From Promethearchaeota archaeon Loki_b31 (lineage in GTDB: Archaea > Asgardarchaeota > Lokiarchaeia > Sigyniarchaeales > SOKP01): a DNA stretch of 42,229 nt. Of this stretch, positions 1-7,473 are shown one piece after another. Numbering within the stretch: the stretch's first letter is position 1; every line of letters starts with the position of its first letter. Made by a program: the position numbers and the translations under genes. The stretch spans positions 1-42,229 of the forward strand of contig NJBI01000030.1 of NCBI GenBank assembly GCA_005222975.1. Direction: 5' to 3'. The notes beneath the pieces are model-generated. The model was not told the origin of the DNA and ran no database searches. It was given only the letters and a program-made list of their open reading frames with translations.

Positions 1-409
1 GATCATTCTTAGCAATTTCGATCTGTTCCTTAACAATTTCTTCATATGTATTTTCGCAAGAAATCTCCAATAACTTATTTGCTGCAACTTTATTCGATAA
101 ATTGATAGTTTCCAAATGTTTTATAATCATAGGAAGATCGGAAGCGAATTCAGGACCTTTCTTTATATCTATTGAATATTGCTCCTCTATTTTTGTAGTA
201 TCCCACTGAACGAATCCTGGAAGTAGGATTAAAGCGTATTCACTTAGAGAAACATCTTTTATAATATCTTCAACTAGATCTTCCGATAAAAAAGCAGAAA
301 TAGTTATAGGAGCTTTATATACATCAATTTTGTATTTTTTAATAGGCTCTATAACTTTCTTTATGATTGGATAACTATTTAGACCAGTAATAATTAAAAT
401 TTTCTTAAT
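1..409 (-). CDS. Dihydropteroate synthase-like protein, N-terminal part (partial)
   Basis: This partial gene runs off the left edge; 136 codons are present. The visible protein opens with KKILIITGLNSYPI, then has LILLPGFVQWDT and later KKGPEFASDLPMI. This pattern resembles the N-terminal domain of the archaeal dihydropteroate synthase-like family linked to methanopterin synthesis (recognised by eye from memory of the family). The catalytic barrel would lie beyond the window. In this frame a TAA is followed directly by ATT AAG AAA, and no ATG, GTG or TTG occurs before the conserved start, so ATT at 409-407 is the only initiation codon that keeps the whole domain. The ATT overlaps the stop of the upstream DUF1464 gene, which suggests coupled translation. 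Its neighbours mptD, RFAP synthase, DUF447 and DUF1464 support a role in H4MPT synthesis. Confidence 0.7.
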   Translation of the reverse strand, partial: MKKILIITGLNSYPIIKKVIEPIKKYKIDVYKAPITISAFLSEDLVEDIIKDVSLSEYALILLPGFVQWDTTKIEEQYSIDIKKGPEFASDLPMIIKHLETINLSNKVAANKLLEISCENTYEEIVKEQIEIAKND

Positions 410-1505
410 TTAAATCACTCAATAGTTTTTCTTTATCAAATGGAATAAAAATATCGTCTAAAATTGAGCCCTTGGCTTCTTTAATCTTTAAATTACTTAC
501 TATAGGTTCAAATTCGCCCCCCAACAAACCATTTGCTATGAATGCAGCGCCTTGAGCGGCACGCTTGGATAAGCTACTATAAGAATTCATCAATTTAACG
601 GGAACACCGATGTTTATACTACTTATAATTTTATCTTTTATGTATTGTAATTCTGATCCTCTTCCTGCCAATAATATTTCGTATATTTTATCTTTGCTTG
701 AAAAAGATGAAGAAATTCCGTAAATCGCTTTAGCTACATCTGAGACGTATGCGTTAAGAGCCATCTTTGTCTGTTCGTCTTTTTGAGCTAGTAAAATTAT
801 TTCTTTTAAACTTAAATCTTCGTATCCAGCAATAAAAGACACTCCTCCCTTGTATATGTTTTCTTTTTTAATGTGTTTAATTAAATAAGCTAATTCTCCA
901 TCAAGACTTCCACAGGCTCTAAAACCCATAATGTTAGAACCCCCAATTCCATCAATAATCTGTCCGTTTTCAATAGCTAAAACGGCTGTAAATCCGTAAC
1001 CAATTTCTACCATAATAAAGTTAGATTTTTCTGGACCAATATTCAACCTTTCCATTTGATCTCGTATGCCCGTAACAGCAGTACACAGCTTATCTGCGGT
1101 CCCAAGGTCAATTTTATTGATTTTACGATATCTGGGTACGGTTGGTAAATGTTTAACACCTGGAACAATAACTCCAGGTATATTTTCTGCTTTTATCAAA
1201 CGAAGGACTTCTCCTAGACCGATTAATTTATCCTTCTCTTTTTTATCAAATTTTAATAATGTAAAAAAAATATCTTTTTCAGTTATATCTTTAATATTTT
1301 TCAACGGTAATCCAAAACCGCTAGGTGCTACTATTAAATCAACATTTCCAATTGATTTTATGATTGAAATAGCTTTATGTGGCTCTTTAATTAATTCCTT
1401 TGTAGGAATAGAAGCATCTAGGATAATTTCATCGTTTTCCAAACCAAAGAAATCCCAAGAAAGAGAGCCAGGGTCAATTCCGATTACCTTATACACAAAA
1501 ATCAA
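405..1505 (-). CDS. DUF1464 family ASKHA-fold protein (predicted kinase-like)
   Basis: The protein has 366 residues. It opens with VIGIDPGSLSWDFFGLE, a phosphate-1-type loop of the ASKHA (actin/Hsp70/sugar kinase) fold, and has a later glycine-rich segment (LLAGRGSEL, about residue 280) typical of the second nucleotide loop. It matches the archaeal DUF1464 family, sometimes called predicted butyrate kinase; the true substrate is unknown. The first possible start is TTG at 1505; a GTG three codons in (1496) would give a start nearer the conserved VIGIDPG. Its 3' end overlaps the dihydropteroate-synthase-like gene by five bases, and it is divergent from the DUF447 gene 152 bases away. That setting hints at a cofactor-related role, but this is inference. 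Confidence 0.75.
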   Translation of the reverse strand: MIFVYKVIGIDPGSLSWDFFGLENDEIILDASIPTKELIKEPHKAISIIKSIGNVDLIVAPSGFGLPLKNIKDITEKDIFFTLLKFDKKEKDKLIGLGEVLRLIKAENIPGVIVPGVKHLPTVPRYRKINKIDLGTADKLCTAVTGIRDQMERLNIGPEKSNFIMVEIGYGFTAVLAIENGQIIDGIGGSNIMGFRACGSLDGELAYLIKHIKKENIYKGGVSFIAGYEDLSLKEIILLAQKDEQTKMALNAYVSDVAKAIYGISSSFSSKDKIYEILLAGRGSELQYIKDKIISSINIGVPVKLMNSYSSLSKRAAQGAAFIANGLLGGEFEPIVSNLKIKEAKGSILDDIFIPFDKEKLLSDLN

Positions 1506-1657
1506 TAAATCTTTTAATTTGCTAATTATGAAAGTTCAATAATTCTTTTTATTTTTATTAATTTTTAATGGTTATTCTTCAAAATTAAAAAGTTATAATT
1601 AAAATATATTGAAAGTATTCTAACTTATACAACTTAATAAATTAAATATCTAAAGTA

Positions 1658-2404
1658 ATGTCATCCACATTTCAAACAAATCCCAAATCTATAGGCTTAA
1701 AAGAAGATTACTTGTATGAAGTTTTAGCAACAACTTTCTCAATAAATGACAACAATATCATCCCAAATACTGCCTGTATGGGTATAAGATTAATAGATAA
1801 TAGCTCGATAAAATTGCGTCCTTATCCAAACACATCTACATATGAAAATTTGAGAAGCAATAAACTTATTACGCTAAATTTTGTTGATGACATATATCTT
1901 TATGCCTTAGCTTCATTAAAAGATTTAAAACGATCTAAGAACATCAAAATCTTTCCAGAAGAATTTTATGATTATTATAAAATAAAGAATAAAAAAATAA
2001 AAGAGGTTTTTACAAATCACTCAAATTCAGAAATGGTTTCATTACCTTATATAAAAAAAGCATGGGCAATGATCGCTTGTGTAGCTATGGGTGAAGAGCA
2101 GATCGTTAAAAATGACGATTTGGGAGAATTAAGGGTTATTGAATTTACCCTATCTATCCTTTCCTGCGATAAATTTAAAGAATCATTTAAAATTTTTAAT
2201 AGAGCAGAAAATATAGCCCTGGAAACTATTATATTAGCAACTAAATTAAAAGTTGCTGAAGAAAAAAAAGACAAAGCTTTAGTCCAAAAAATTGAGCAAA
2301 AAATTGAAGAATCTTTTGCTGAAATACAAAGATTTGGAAAAAATTTAAGTGCTTTAAAAGCAGTAGAACATGTTAAGGACTATATTAAAAATTTAAAGGA
2401 CTAG
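1658..2404 (+). CDS. DUF447 family flavin-reductase-like protein
   Basis: This 248-residue protein begins with an ATG. The N-terminal half (YEVLATTFSINDNNIIPNTACMGIRL, read in parts; then LRPYPNTSTYENL and ITLNFVDDIYLYA) follows the archaeal DUF447 pattern, a split-barrel fold related to FMN-binding flavin reductases. The C-terminal half is helical and rich in Lys and Glu (about residues 185-248). In archaea DUF447 genes commonly sit beside H4MPT genes, as here, where the gene converges on mptD with a four-base overlap of the ends (2401-2404). A role in reduction or modification of a pterin or flavin is possible but unproven. The gene ends in TAG, showing that TAG acts as a normal stop in this genome. 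Confidence 0.75.
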   Translation: MSSTFQTNPKSIGLKEDYLYEVLATTFSINDNNIIPNTACMGIRLIDNSSIKLRPYPNTSTYENLRSNKLITLNFVDDIYLYALASLKDLKRSKNIKIFPEEFYDYYKIKNKKIKEVFTNHSNSEMVSLPYIKKAWAMIACVAMGEEQIVKNDDLGELRVIEFTLSILSCDKFKESFKIFNRAENIALETIILATKLKVAEEKKDKALVQKIEQKIEESFAEIQRFGKNLSALKAVEHVKDYIKNLKD

Positions 2405-2796
2405 TTTTTAGTCGTTATTTTTTCAATAAACATCAATGGATATCTGAGATCCTCAACCCACTCTACTTTTGCCGTGATTTTAACGGATTTATACTCAAGC
2501 ACGACTGTCGCGTTTATAACTTTTCCAGTAATCTCATCGTACTCAAATTCGGTTGATTTATCCCCTTTGATTTTTTCGCGGTCAATGTTAATTTTAACAG
2601 ATTTTACATATGGTTGACACGAGATTGCTGCTTCTATACCATTTTCGATAGAATCAATAACCTTAGTATTTGAAGATATAGGTATCCCACATAAAATATG
2701 ATAAAGAGCTCCTAATTTTATACCTATTTCGAAACAAGCTCTTTCTCTTAAACTTATATTAGAAGAAAAATAGACTTTTCCTTTATCGTTTGACAT
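2401..2796 (-). CDS. mptD: 7,8-dihydroneopterin aldolase, archaeal MptD type
   Basis: The enzyme cleaves 7,8-dihydroneopterin to 6-hydroxymethyl-7,8-dihydropterin and glycolaldehyde in H4MPT (and folate) synthesis. The 131 residues carry the family marks in order: RERACFEIGIKLGALYH near the N-terminus, ISCQPYVKSVKINIDRE in the middle and YPLMFIEKI near the C-terminus. Length fits the archaeal MptD (DUF381) family, which differs from bacterial FolB. The ATG start overlaps the stop of the upstream RFAP synthase gene by one base (TAATG), so the two are probably translated together. The 3' end overlaps the convergent DUF447 gene by four bases. Confidence 0.88.
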   Translation of the reverse strand: MSNDKGKVYFSSNISLRERACFEIGIKLGALYHILCGIPISSNTKVIDSIENGIEAAISCQPYVKSVKINIDREKIKGDKSTEFEYDEITGKVINATVVLEYKSVKITAKVEWVEDLRYPLMFIEKITTKN

Positions 2797-3809
2797 TAAT
2801 TATCATCTAAAAATTCAATTTTTGCTCCACAATTATTAGGTTTGCATATATAAATATGACCAATAATATTTTTCAGGCGCATTTGAACAATTTTTAAAAG
2901 TTTATTCCCATCTTCATCAGATTCAACAACTCCGACTATACTTGGTCCGAAAGAAGACATTCCAAATGCTTTAACTCCATATTCTTCAAAAAGATATAAA
3001 ACATTTTTGACAATATCATGTTGTAGAGATATCTCTATTTTCTTGAACCCGATACGTTGTATTCTTTTTAAGCCTTCACCAAAACATTCTAAATCTTCGT
3101 TAATAATTCCGGGAATAACTTTCATCAAAATTTGGTGCGAAACCTCATTAACTTCTTCCTTTGGGATTGGAGCATGACTTTGAAAAATGCTTATTTCTTC
3201 GTCTCCATAAGCTCCTTTTTTAACATTAGGTATAACTAACACAAATCTCCAATGTTCGGGTATTGGATATCTCATAATCGTAAGAGCTGGATCCGCTGTT
3301 ATTGAAGCTGAAGAAGGTAAGAACGATTCTTTATCTTTTCCTTTACCAAAATCGTGTCCTGCATCAATTATAAAGCCACCTTTTTCAAAACCTCTCCACC
3401 CTATTCCTGATGTTCCGCCTCTTTGAACCAATTTTGTTAATTCTTGTATGGACACACTCTTATTTTTCAGCTTAGTAATAGCAAGTGCGATTGCTAAAGA
3501 TAATTGAGTTTTAGAACCTAACCCTACATGACTTGGATAATACCTTTTAAGATTAAAATGAAAGTTTTTATTATTTATACTGTATGCCTTGAAAATTTTA
3601 GATGCTTGTTCGTTGATTACTTCTATTGATTCTCGATAATACTTGTGAGCTTCAATTTTAAATTCTTCTGCGTGATTTGTTGCTTCAAAAACTACATTAG
3701 GACGGTCTAACATGAGACCAATTCCACCATCAACTCTACCAGTGTATCCATTTTCGTCGATTAAGGAAAGGTGGATTCGACATGGGGTCGTAATTCTTAT
3801 TTTTACCAT
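2796..3809 (-). CDS. Beta-ribofuranosylaminobenzene 5'-phosphate synthase
   Basis: Beta-RFAP synthase condenses 4-hydroxybenzoate or p-aminobenzoate with PRPP, the committing step that builds the arylamine part of H4MPT. The 337-residue protein has the GHMP-like layout of this family: RITTPCRIHLSLIDENG at the N-terminus, VDGGIGLMLDRP, the glycine-rich nucleotide or phosphate loop SHVGLGSKTQLSLAIALA near residue 95, GGTSGIGWRGFEKGGFIIDAGHD around 130-150, and AFGMSSFGPSIVGVV near the C-terminus. It lies 105 bases downstream of feoB on the same strand and overlaps mptD by one base. The strong family match plus the mptD neighbour make this call secure. Confidence 0.9.
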   Translation of the reverse strand: MVKIRITTPCRIHLSLIDENGYTGRVDGGIGLMLDRPNVVFEATNHAEEFKIEAHKYYRESIEVINEQASKIFKAYSINNKNFHFNLKRYYPSHVGLGSKTQLSLAIALAITKLKNKSVSIQELTKLVQRGGTSGIGWRGFEKGGFIIDAGHDFGKGKDKESFLPSSASITADPALTIMRYPIPEHWRFVLVIPNVKKGAYGDEEISIFQSHAPIPKEEVNEVSHQILMKVIPGIINEDLECFGEGLKRIQRIGFKKIEISLQHDIVKNVLYLFEEYGVKAFGMSSFGPSIVGVVESDEDGNKLLKIVQMRLKNIIGHIYICKPNNCGAKIEFLDDN

Positions 3810-3914
3810 TTTTAGTTAAGCTTTAAAAAAAATTCAAAACTAAGAATATGAATTTTCAAAATAATATAAATATAATATAAATAAAAATTGGGATAATTAA
3901 GGTAGAAATAAGAT

Positions 3915-6053
3915 TTAGAAACTTGAAAATATTATAAATCCAAAATTTAAAGCACCCCCAATCAATAAGGCTACACCTATCTCTAATAATGAAATTTGGA
4001 TCGCGTATTTCCAGTTAGTTTGTTTAGCAATAATAATAATGGTCGCAAAACAGGGGATATATAGCATTGTAACTAAACAAAAATTAATCATTTGGAAGGG
4101 CGATAATAATTCTACTAAAGAAACACCAATTGAATTAGCTAAAACAGCTAACAGTACTAAAGTTAACTCCTTCCTTAAAATTCCGTATATTAGAAATACT
4201 CCAGTTATTGATGGAAGACCTAGCCAGAACACGGTTATAGGAGACAAAATGACATTTATTGGCTCTAAAGCATTAAAGATTAATAAAATTTCTAAAAGAA
4301 TTCCAAGAACAATTATAATTGGCAAAGCCTTATATACAAACTCTTTTGTTCTAATCCACGTTTGTTTAAGAATAACTTTAGAATTTGGCATCCTGTATTC
4401 GTGCATTTCCATTATGAGTTCTGTGCATTGACCAGGCATTACTTTATTTAGAATTCGACCTATTAAAAAAATAACACCAAAATTTATTAAAAACAAAATA
4501 GTTACCCAGAAAAAACCTATATATCGTCCAACCAATCCTAACACAACAGTCATTACTGCTGCGCATGGTACAAGAGAAGATAATACGACAGATAACTTTT
4601 TTTCTCGTTCTGTTTCCATAATTCTGCACCCAGCACATGCAGGGATATTACAACCAAATCCTAAAATCATTGGAATAATTGTTTTTCCATGGACCCCGAT
4701 TGTATGCATAGCTTTATCCATTAAAAATGCTGCTCGAGGTAAGTAACCAGAATCTTGTAAAATCTCAATTACTAAAAAGAAAGGTATGACATATACTAAA
4801 ACGCCGCCTATACCGCCTAGAAATCCTCCCACCCCGCCATCCCAAAATATCTTAACTATTAAATTTTCCTCTCCAAAAGAATTGTAAATAAATTCACTCC
4901 ATGTCGTATATAGCTCATCTATTAATCCACTAAAAAAATCTCCAAAAGAAAAAGTAAAGATATAAATACCAAATAATACAGCAACTAAAATAAGATAACC
5001 TAAGATTGAATGAGTAGTAAGATGATCGAATACATCTGCGAGTCTGACTTTCCTTTTTCCTTTATGTGGTTTTATTATTAAAACTTTATCGTTTATGTCG
5101 TGAATTTTATTGTAAATTTCTGACGATATTATTGTATGAACATCTTCTCCGTGAATATCTTCTAATTGATTTCGAAACTCATCGGCAATTTTTATAATTT
5201 CATTATTTTTAAAACTACTTTTAATTTCTTCATCATTTTCCAATAACTTTATTGCTAAAAACCTTGGTGGGTATTTAATTAGGGCAGAAGATAGTTGACT
5301 ATTATTAATCTCCATAATTAATTCGCCAATACACGACTCAACTTCTTTCCCAAAGGAGAGCAATTTAGATAACTCAGGAAATTCAAAATTATTTTTCACT
5401 TTACTATTTACTTTTACTTTGTCGTGAATATGTTCTGTTCGATAATAGTTATGAGAATGATGGTCGTGCTCATCTCTGGTTTTTTCGTTGTAATGAGTAT
5501 GGGGATACTGAAAAACGACCATTTCAATAGCTTCTTCTAACAGTTGATGGACACCTGTACCATGTACAGCAACTACAGGGAGTACGGGCAGTTTAAAAAT
5601 GTTCTCCAACGCTTTAAAATCAATTTCAATATTCCTTCTTCTTAAAATATCCATTTGGTTAATTGCAATAATTAATGGAACTTTTAATTCTAATAACTGA
5701 AACGTAAAAAATAAATTTCGTTCTAAATTCGTGGCATCAACAACATTTATAATAACATCAACATCATCGGAAACAATATATTCTCTACTTACTATTTCCT
5801 CTAAGGAGTAGGTAGAAAGAGAATAAATACCAGGTAAATCAACGATATTAAAACGATATCCTAAAAAATCAAGATAGCCTTCCATTCTTTCAACTGTTTT
5901 ACCGGGCCAATTTCCTATGGTTTGGCTTAACCCAGTAAGTTGGTTAAAAATAACTGATTTTCCTACATTTGGATTTCCTGCTAAGGCGATATTAATTGTA
6001 TCCTTATAGGTTCCTTTGTTTTTTAGTTTATTATTTGGAATGTGACCACTCAT
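3915..6053 (-). CDS. feoB: Ferrous iron transporter FeoB with His-rich insert
   Basis: FeoB is the GTP-dependent membrane permease for Fe(II). In 712 residues it shows the G domain (G1 GNPNVGKS at 27-34, switch region ending NWPGKTVE, G3 DLPG at 72-75, G4 NQMD at 132-135), a spacer region, then about eight to ten membrane helices with the core gate motifs GFGCNIPACAGCRIM and VPCAAVMTVV. The unusual part is residues 183-210, directly after the G domain, which hold eight histidines plus acidic residues and look like a metal-binding insert. The gene starts with ATG 85 bases after feoA, so feoA-feoB form an operon. RFAP synthase and mptD follow on the same strand and may be co-transcribed. Confidence 0.95.
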   Translation of the reverse strand: MSGHIPNNKLKNKGTYKDTINIALAGNPNVGKSVIFNQLTGLSQTIGNWPGKTVERMEGYLDFLGYRFNIVDLPGIYSLSTYSLEEIVSREYIVSDDVDVIINVVDATNLERNLFFTFQLLELKVPLIIAINQMDILRRRNIEIDFKALENIFKLPVLPVVAVHGTGVHQLLEEAIEMVVFQYPHTHYNEKTRDEHDHHSHNYYRTEHIHDKVKVNSKVKNNFEFPELSKLLSFGKEVESCIGELIMEINNSQLSSALIKYPPRFLAIKLLENDEEIKSSFKNNEIIKIADEFRNQLEDIHGEDVHTIISSEIYNKIHDINDKVLIIKPHKGKRKVRLADVFDHLTTHSILGYLILVAVLFGIYIFTFSFGDFFSGLIDELYTTWSEFIYNSFGEENLIVKIFWDGGVGGFLGGIGGVLVYVIPFFLVIEILQDSGYLPRAAFLMDKAMHTIGVHGKTIIPMILGFGCNIPACAGCRIMETEREKKLSVVLSSLVPCAAVMTVVLGLVGRYIGFFWVTILFLINFGVIFLIGRILNKVMPGQCTELIMEMHEYRMPNSKVILKQTWIRTKEFVYKALPIIIVLGILLEILLIFNALEPINVILSPITVFWLGLPSITGVFLIYGILRKELTLVLLAVLANSIGVSLVELLSPFQMINFCLVTMLYIPCFATIIIIAKQTNWKYAIQISLLEIGVALLIGGALNFGFIIFSSF

Positions 6054-6138
6054 TTTTTAAAACTTCCCATCTTTTTTTAATGAATTACTCTTAAGAAATT
6101 TATATAAAATAATCCAATTTAATCTTATAACGCTATTA

Positions 6139-6459
6139 TTAAGTACAAGAATTGTTACGACTTACTATTATTCTAGATGCTAAACCTCTACCAAGGACTA
6201 AGGATGAACCTCTAACTTTTATTTCTATTGGTCCTCGAAAAGGTGCATTTCTCATTTTTTTCACTTTTACTCCTGGTACAATCCCTAAATTAGCAAGGCG
6301 TGTTTTTGCCCTATATCCAGCATTTACACTTAATACGATAACTTCCTCTCCGCTTTCGCACTCAGTTAAATATGTTGTGAGTCGAGTTCCTATTTTTTGA
6401 CTTATTCTACGATGTCTAGGATGTCTAGGATGTCTAGGGTGATGTGGTTGGAATGGCAT
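6139..6459 (-). CDS. feoA: FeoA family protein with His-Pro-Arg repeats
   Basis: FeoA is a small SH3-like partner of FeoB. The core (GEEVIVLSVNAGYRAKTRLANLGIVPG, read in parts, then RGPIEIKVRGSSLVLGRGLASRIIV) fits the family. I chose the ATG at 6459, giving 106 residues, over an in-frame TTG ten codons upstream (6489), because the upstream codons are only A/T-rich Lys/Ile/Asn filler close to the likely transcription start. The N-terminus has His at 6, 7, 10, 13 and 16 within a His-Pro-Arg repeat encoded by three exact 9-base repeats. Together with the His-rich insert in FeoB, this suggests metal binding. feoB follows 85 bases downstream. Confidence 0.88.
   Translation of the reverse strand: MPFQPHHPRHPRHPRHRRISQKIGTRLTTYLTECESGEEVIVLSVNAGYRAKTRLANLGIVPGVKVKKMRNAPFRGPIEIKVRGSSLVLGRGLASRIIVSRNNSCT
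6411..6437. repeat. Three tandem 9-base repeats inside feoA
   Basis: GATGTCTAG occurs three times in a row on the + strand (6411-6419, 6420-6428, 6429-6437). On the coding (-) strand the unit keeps the reading frame and encodes the His-Pro-Arg repeats of the FeoA N-terminus. The exactness suggests recent slippage expansion. Confidence 0.9.
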
Positions 6460-6509
6460 TTTTTTTTTTATTAAATTTTTTATTACCAATTAAAAATAAA
6501 GATTCTACT

Positions 6510-6518
6510 TATTTAAAC
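6510..6518 (-). promoter_or_regulatory. Probable TATA box of the feoAB operon
   Basis: On the - strand this reads GTTTAAATA-like sequence preceded by purines (AAAAGG), which fits an archaeal BRE/TATA element. It lies about 50 bases upstream of the feoA ATG, placing the transcript start roughly 25 bases before the gene. Judged by eye only. Confidence 0.4.
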
Positions 6519-6910
6519 CTTTTAGTTTTAGTTAATTAATCAAAAAATTTCTCTCAAAAGAACGATAGTTGTTTTTGATTTAAGGAAATATGAAACCAAA
6601 ATCTTAAATTTTAATAATTTAATTTATCATTATTTATATTATGTTATACTATTAACTTAATTTCTTAAAAGGCAAAAAATAAAGGATCAAAATTTGTATT
6701 ATAATTACAAACAAACAATTATAAAAAAAGTTATCTTATATTGTTATTTATAATCGTGGTTTTGTATTTCTTAGATAATAATGTAAAAATATTGAGTAAG
6801 TTTTTATAAAGATATTTTTTATATTTTTTTATAGGGTTTACTAAATCATTTAATTTTAGTTAGAAGAAATTATTGAGAAAAATTGAAATTAATTAAATTA
6901 AATTTAGCGC
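6519..6910. other. Intergenic stretch, no gene seen
   Basis: This stretch of about 390 very A/T-rich bases lies between the divergent feoA promoter and the response regulator. I see no open frame with protein-like composition, no tRNA-like fold and no strong inverted repeat. Several TATA-like runs near 6800-6835 could be the promoter of the response regulator. Confidence 0.5.
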
Positions 6911-7315
6911 TTGAGGTGTACTCCTATAATAAGCATATTTATCGTTGAGGATGATCACTCCCTAAGGTTACTTTATGAAAAAGCTTTAAAATTAAATGGT
7001 TATAATGTCGTTGGCTCTGCTAAAGATGGCGATGAGGCCGTAAATATGTACAACCGTTTTTCGATTAAACCAGATATTATTTTAATGGACCACAGGATGC
7101 CTATTAAAAATGGAATAGAAGCAACAAAAGAAATTTTCCAAAACTCAAGCGATATAAAGCCAAAAATTATTTTTATAAGCGCTGATCGCTCAATTAAGGA
7201 GACAGCACTTTCGATAGGGGTTATAAGTTTTAAAAACAAACCTTTTTCGCTCGAAAGGTTATTTAATAACATTGAAAAAGCCCATTCTGTGGAAAAAATT
7301 GAAATTCACGGATAG
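6911..7315 (+). CDS. Single-domain response regulator (CheY-like receiver)
   Basis: The protein is one receiver domain of at most 134 residues with no output domain. The acidic pair is at D14/D15 (IFIVEDDHSLR), the phospho-acceptor is D60 (IILMDHRMP), the conserved Ser/Thr is S90 (FISADRS) and the conserved Lys is K110 (FKNKPF), so phosphorylation chemistry should be intact. The only canonical start is TTG at 6911; the conserved part begins a few codons later at ISIFIVEDD. No histidine kinase, chemotaxis or archaellum gene lies nearby, so its partner is elsewhere in the genome. It is 158 bases upstream of the AIR-synthase-related gene on the same strand. Confidence 0.88.
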   Translation: MRCTPIISIFIVEDDHSLRLLYEKALKLNGYNVVGSAKDGDEAVNMYNRFSIKPDIILMDHRMPIKNGIEATKEIFQNSSDIKPKIIFISADRSIKETALSIGVISFKNKPFSLERLFNNIEKAHSVEKIEIHG

Positions 7316-7473
7316 TATTTTAGAGTTAAAATAATATTATCAAATGTCTTTTTTTCTAAGTAGACGGTTTTAAGAGCAAAGATTTTTTTGCTAATTATTG
7401 TTATCATTCTTAAAAATAAAATTTCAAATCTAATATCAATCTAATTTTAATAGTATCTAATAGGTGTAGAGTT

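Noticed and set aside
1066..1542. A long open frame on the + strand opposite DUF1464
   Set aside because: It is antisense to a well-supported conserved gene and has no recognisable motif.
6411..6437. The three short repeats as a CRISPR or regulatory array
   Set aside because: They are contiguous, in frame and inside the feoA coding region.
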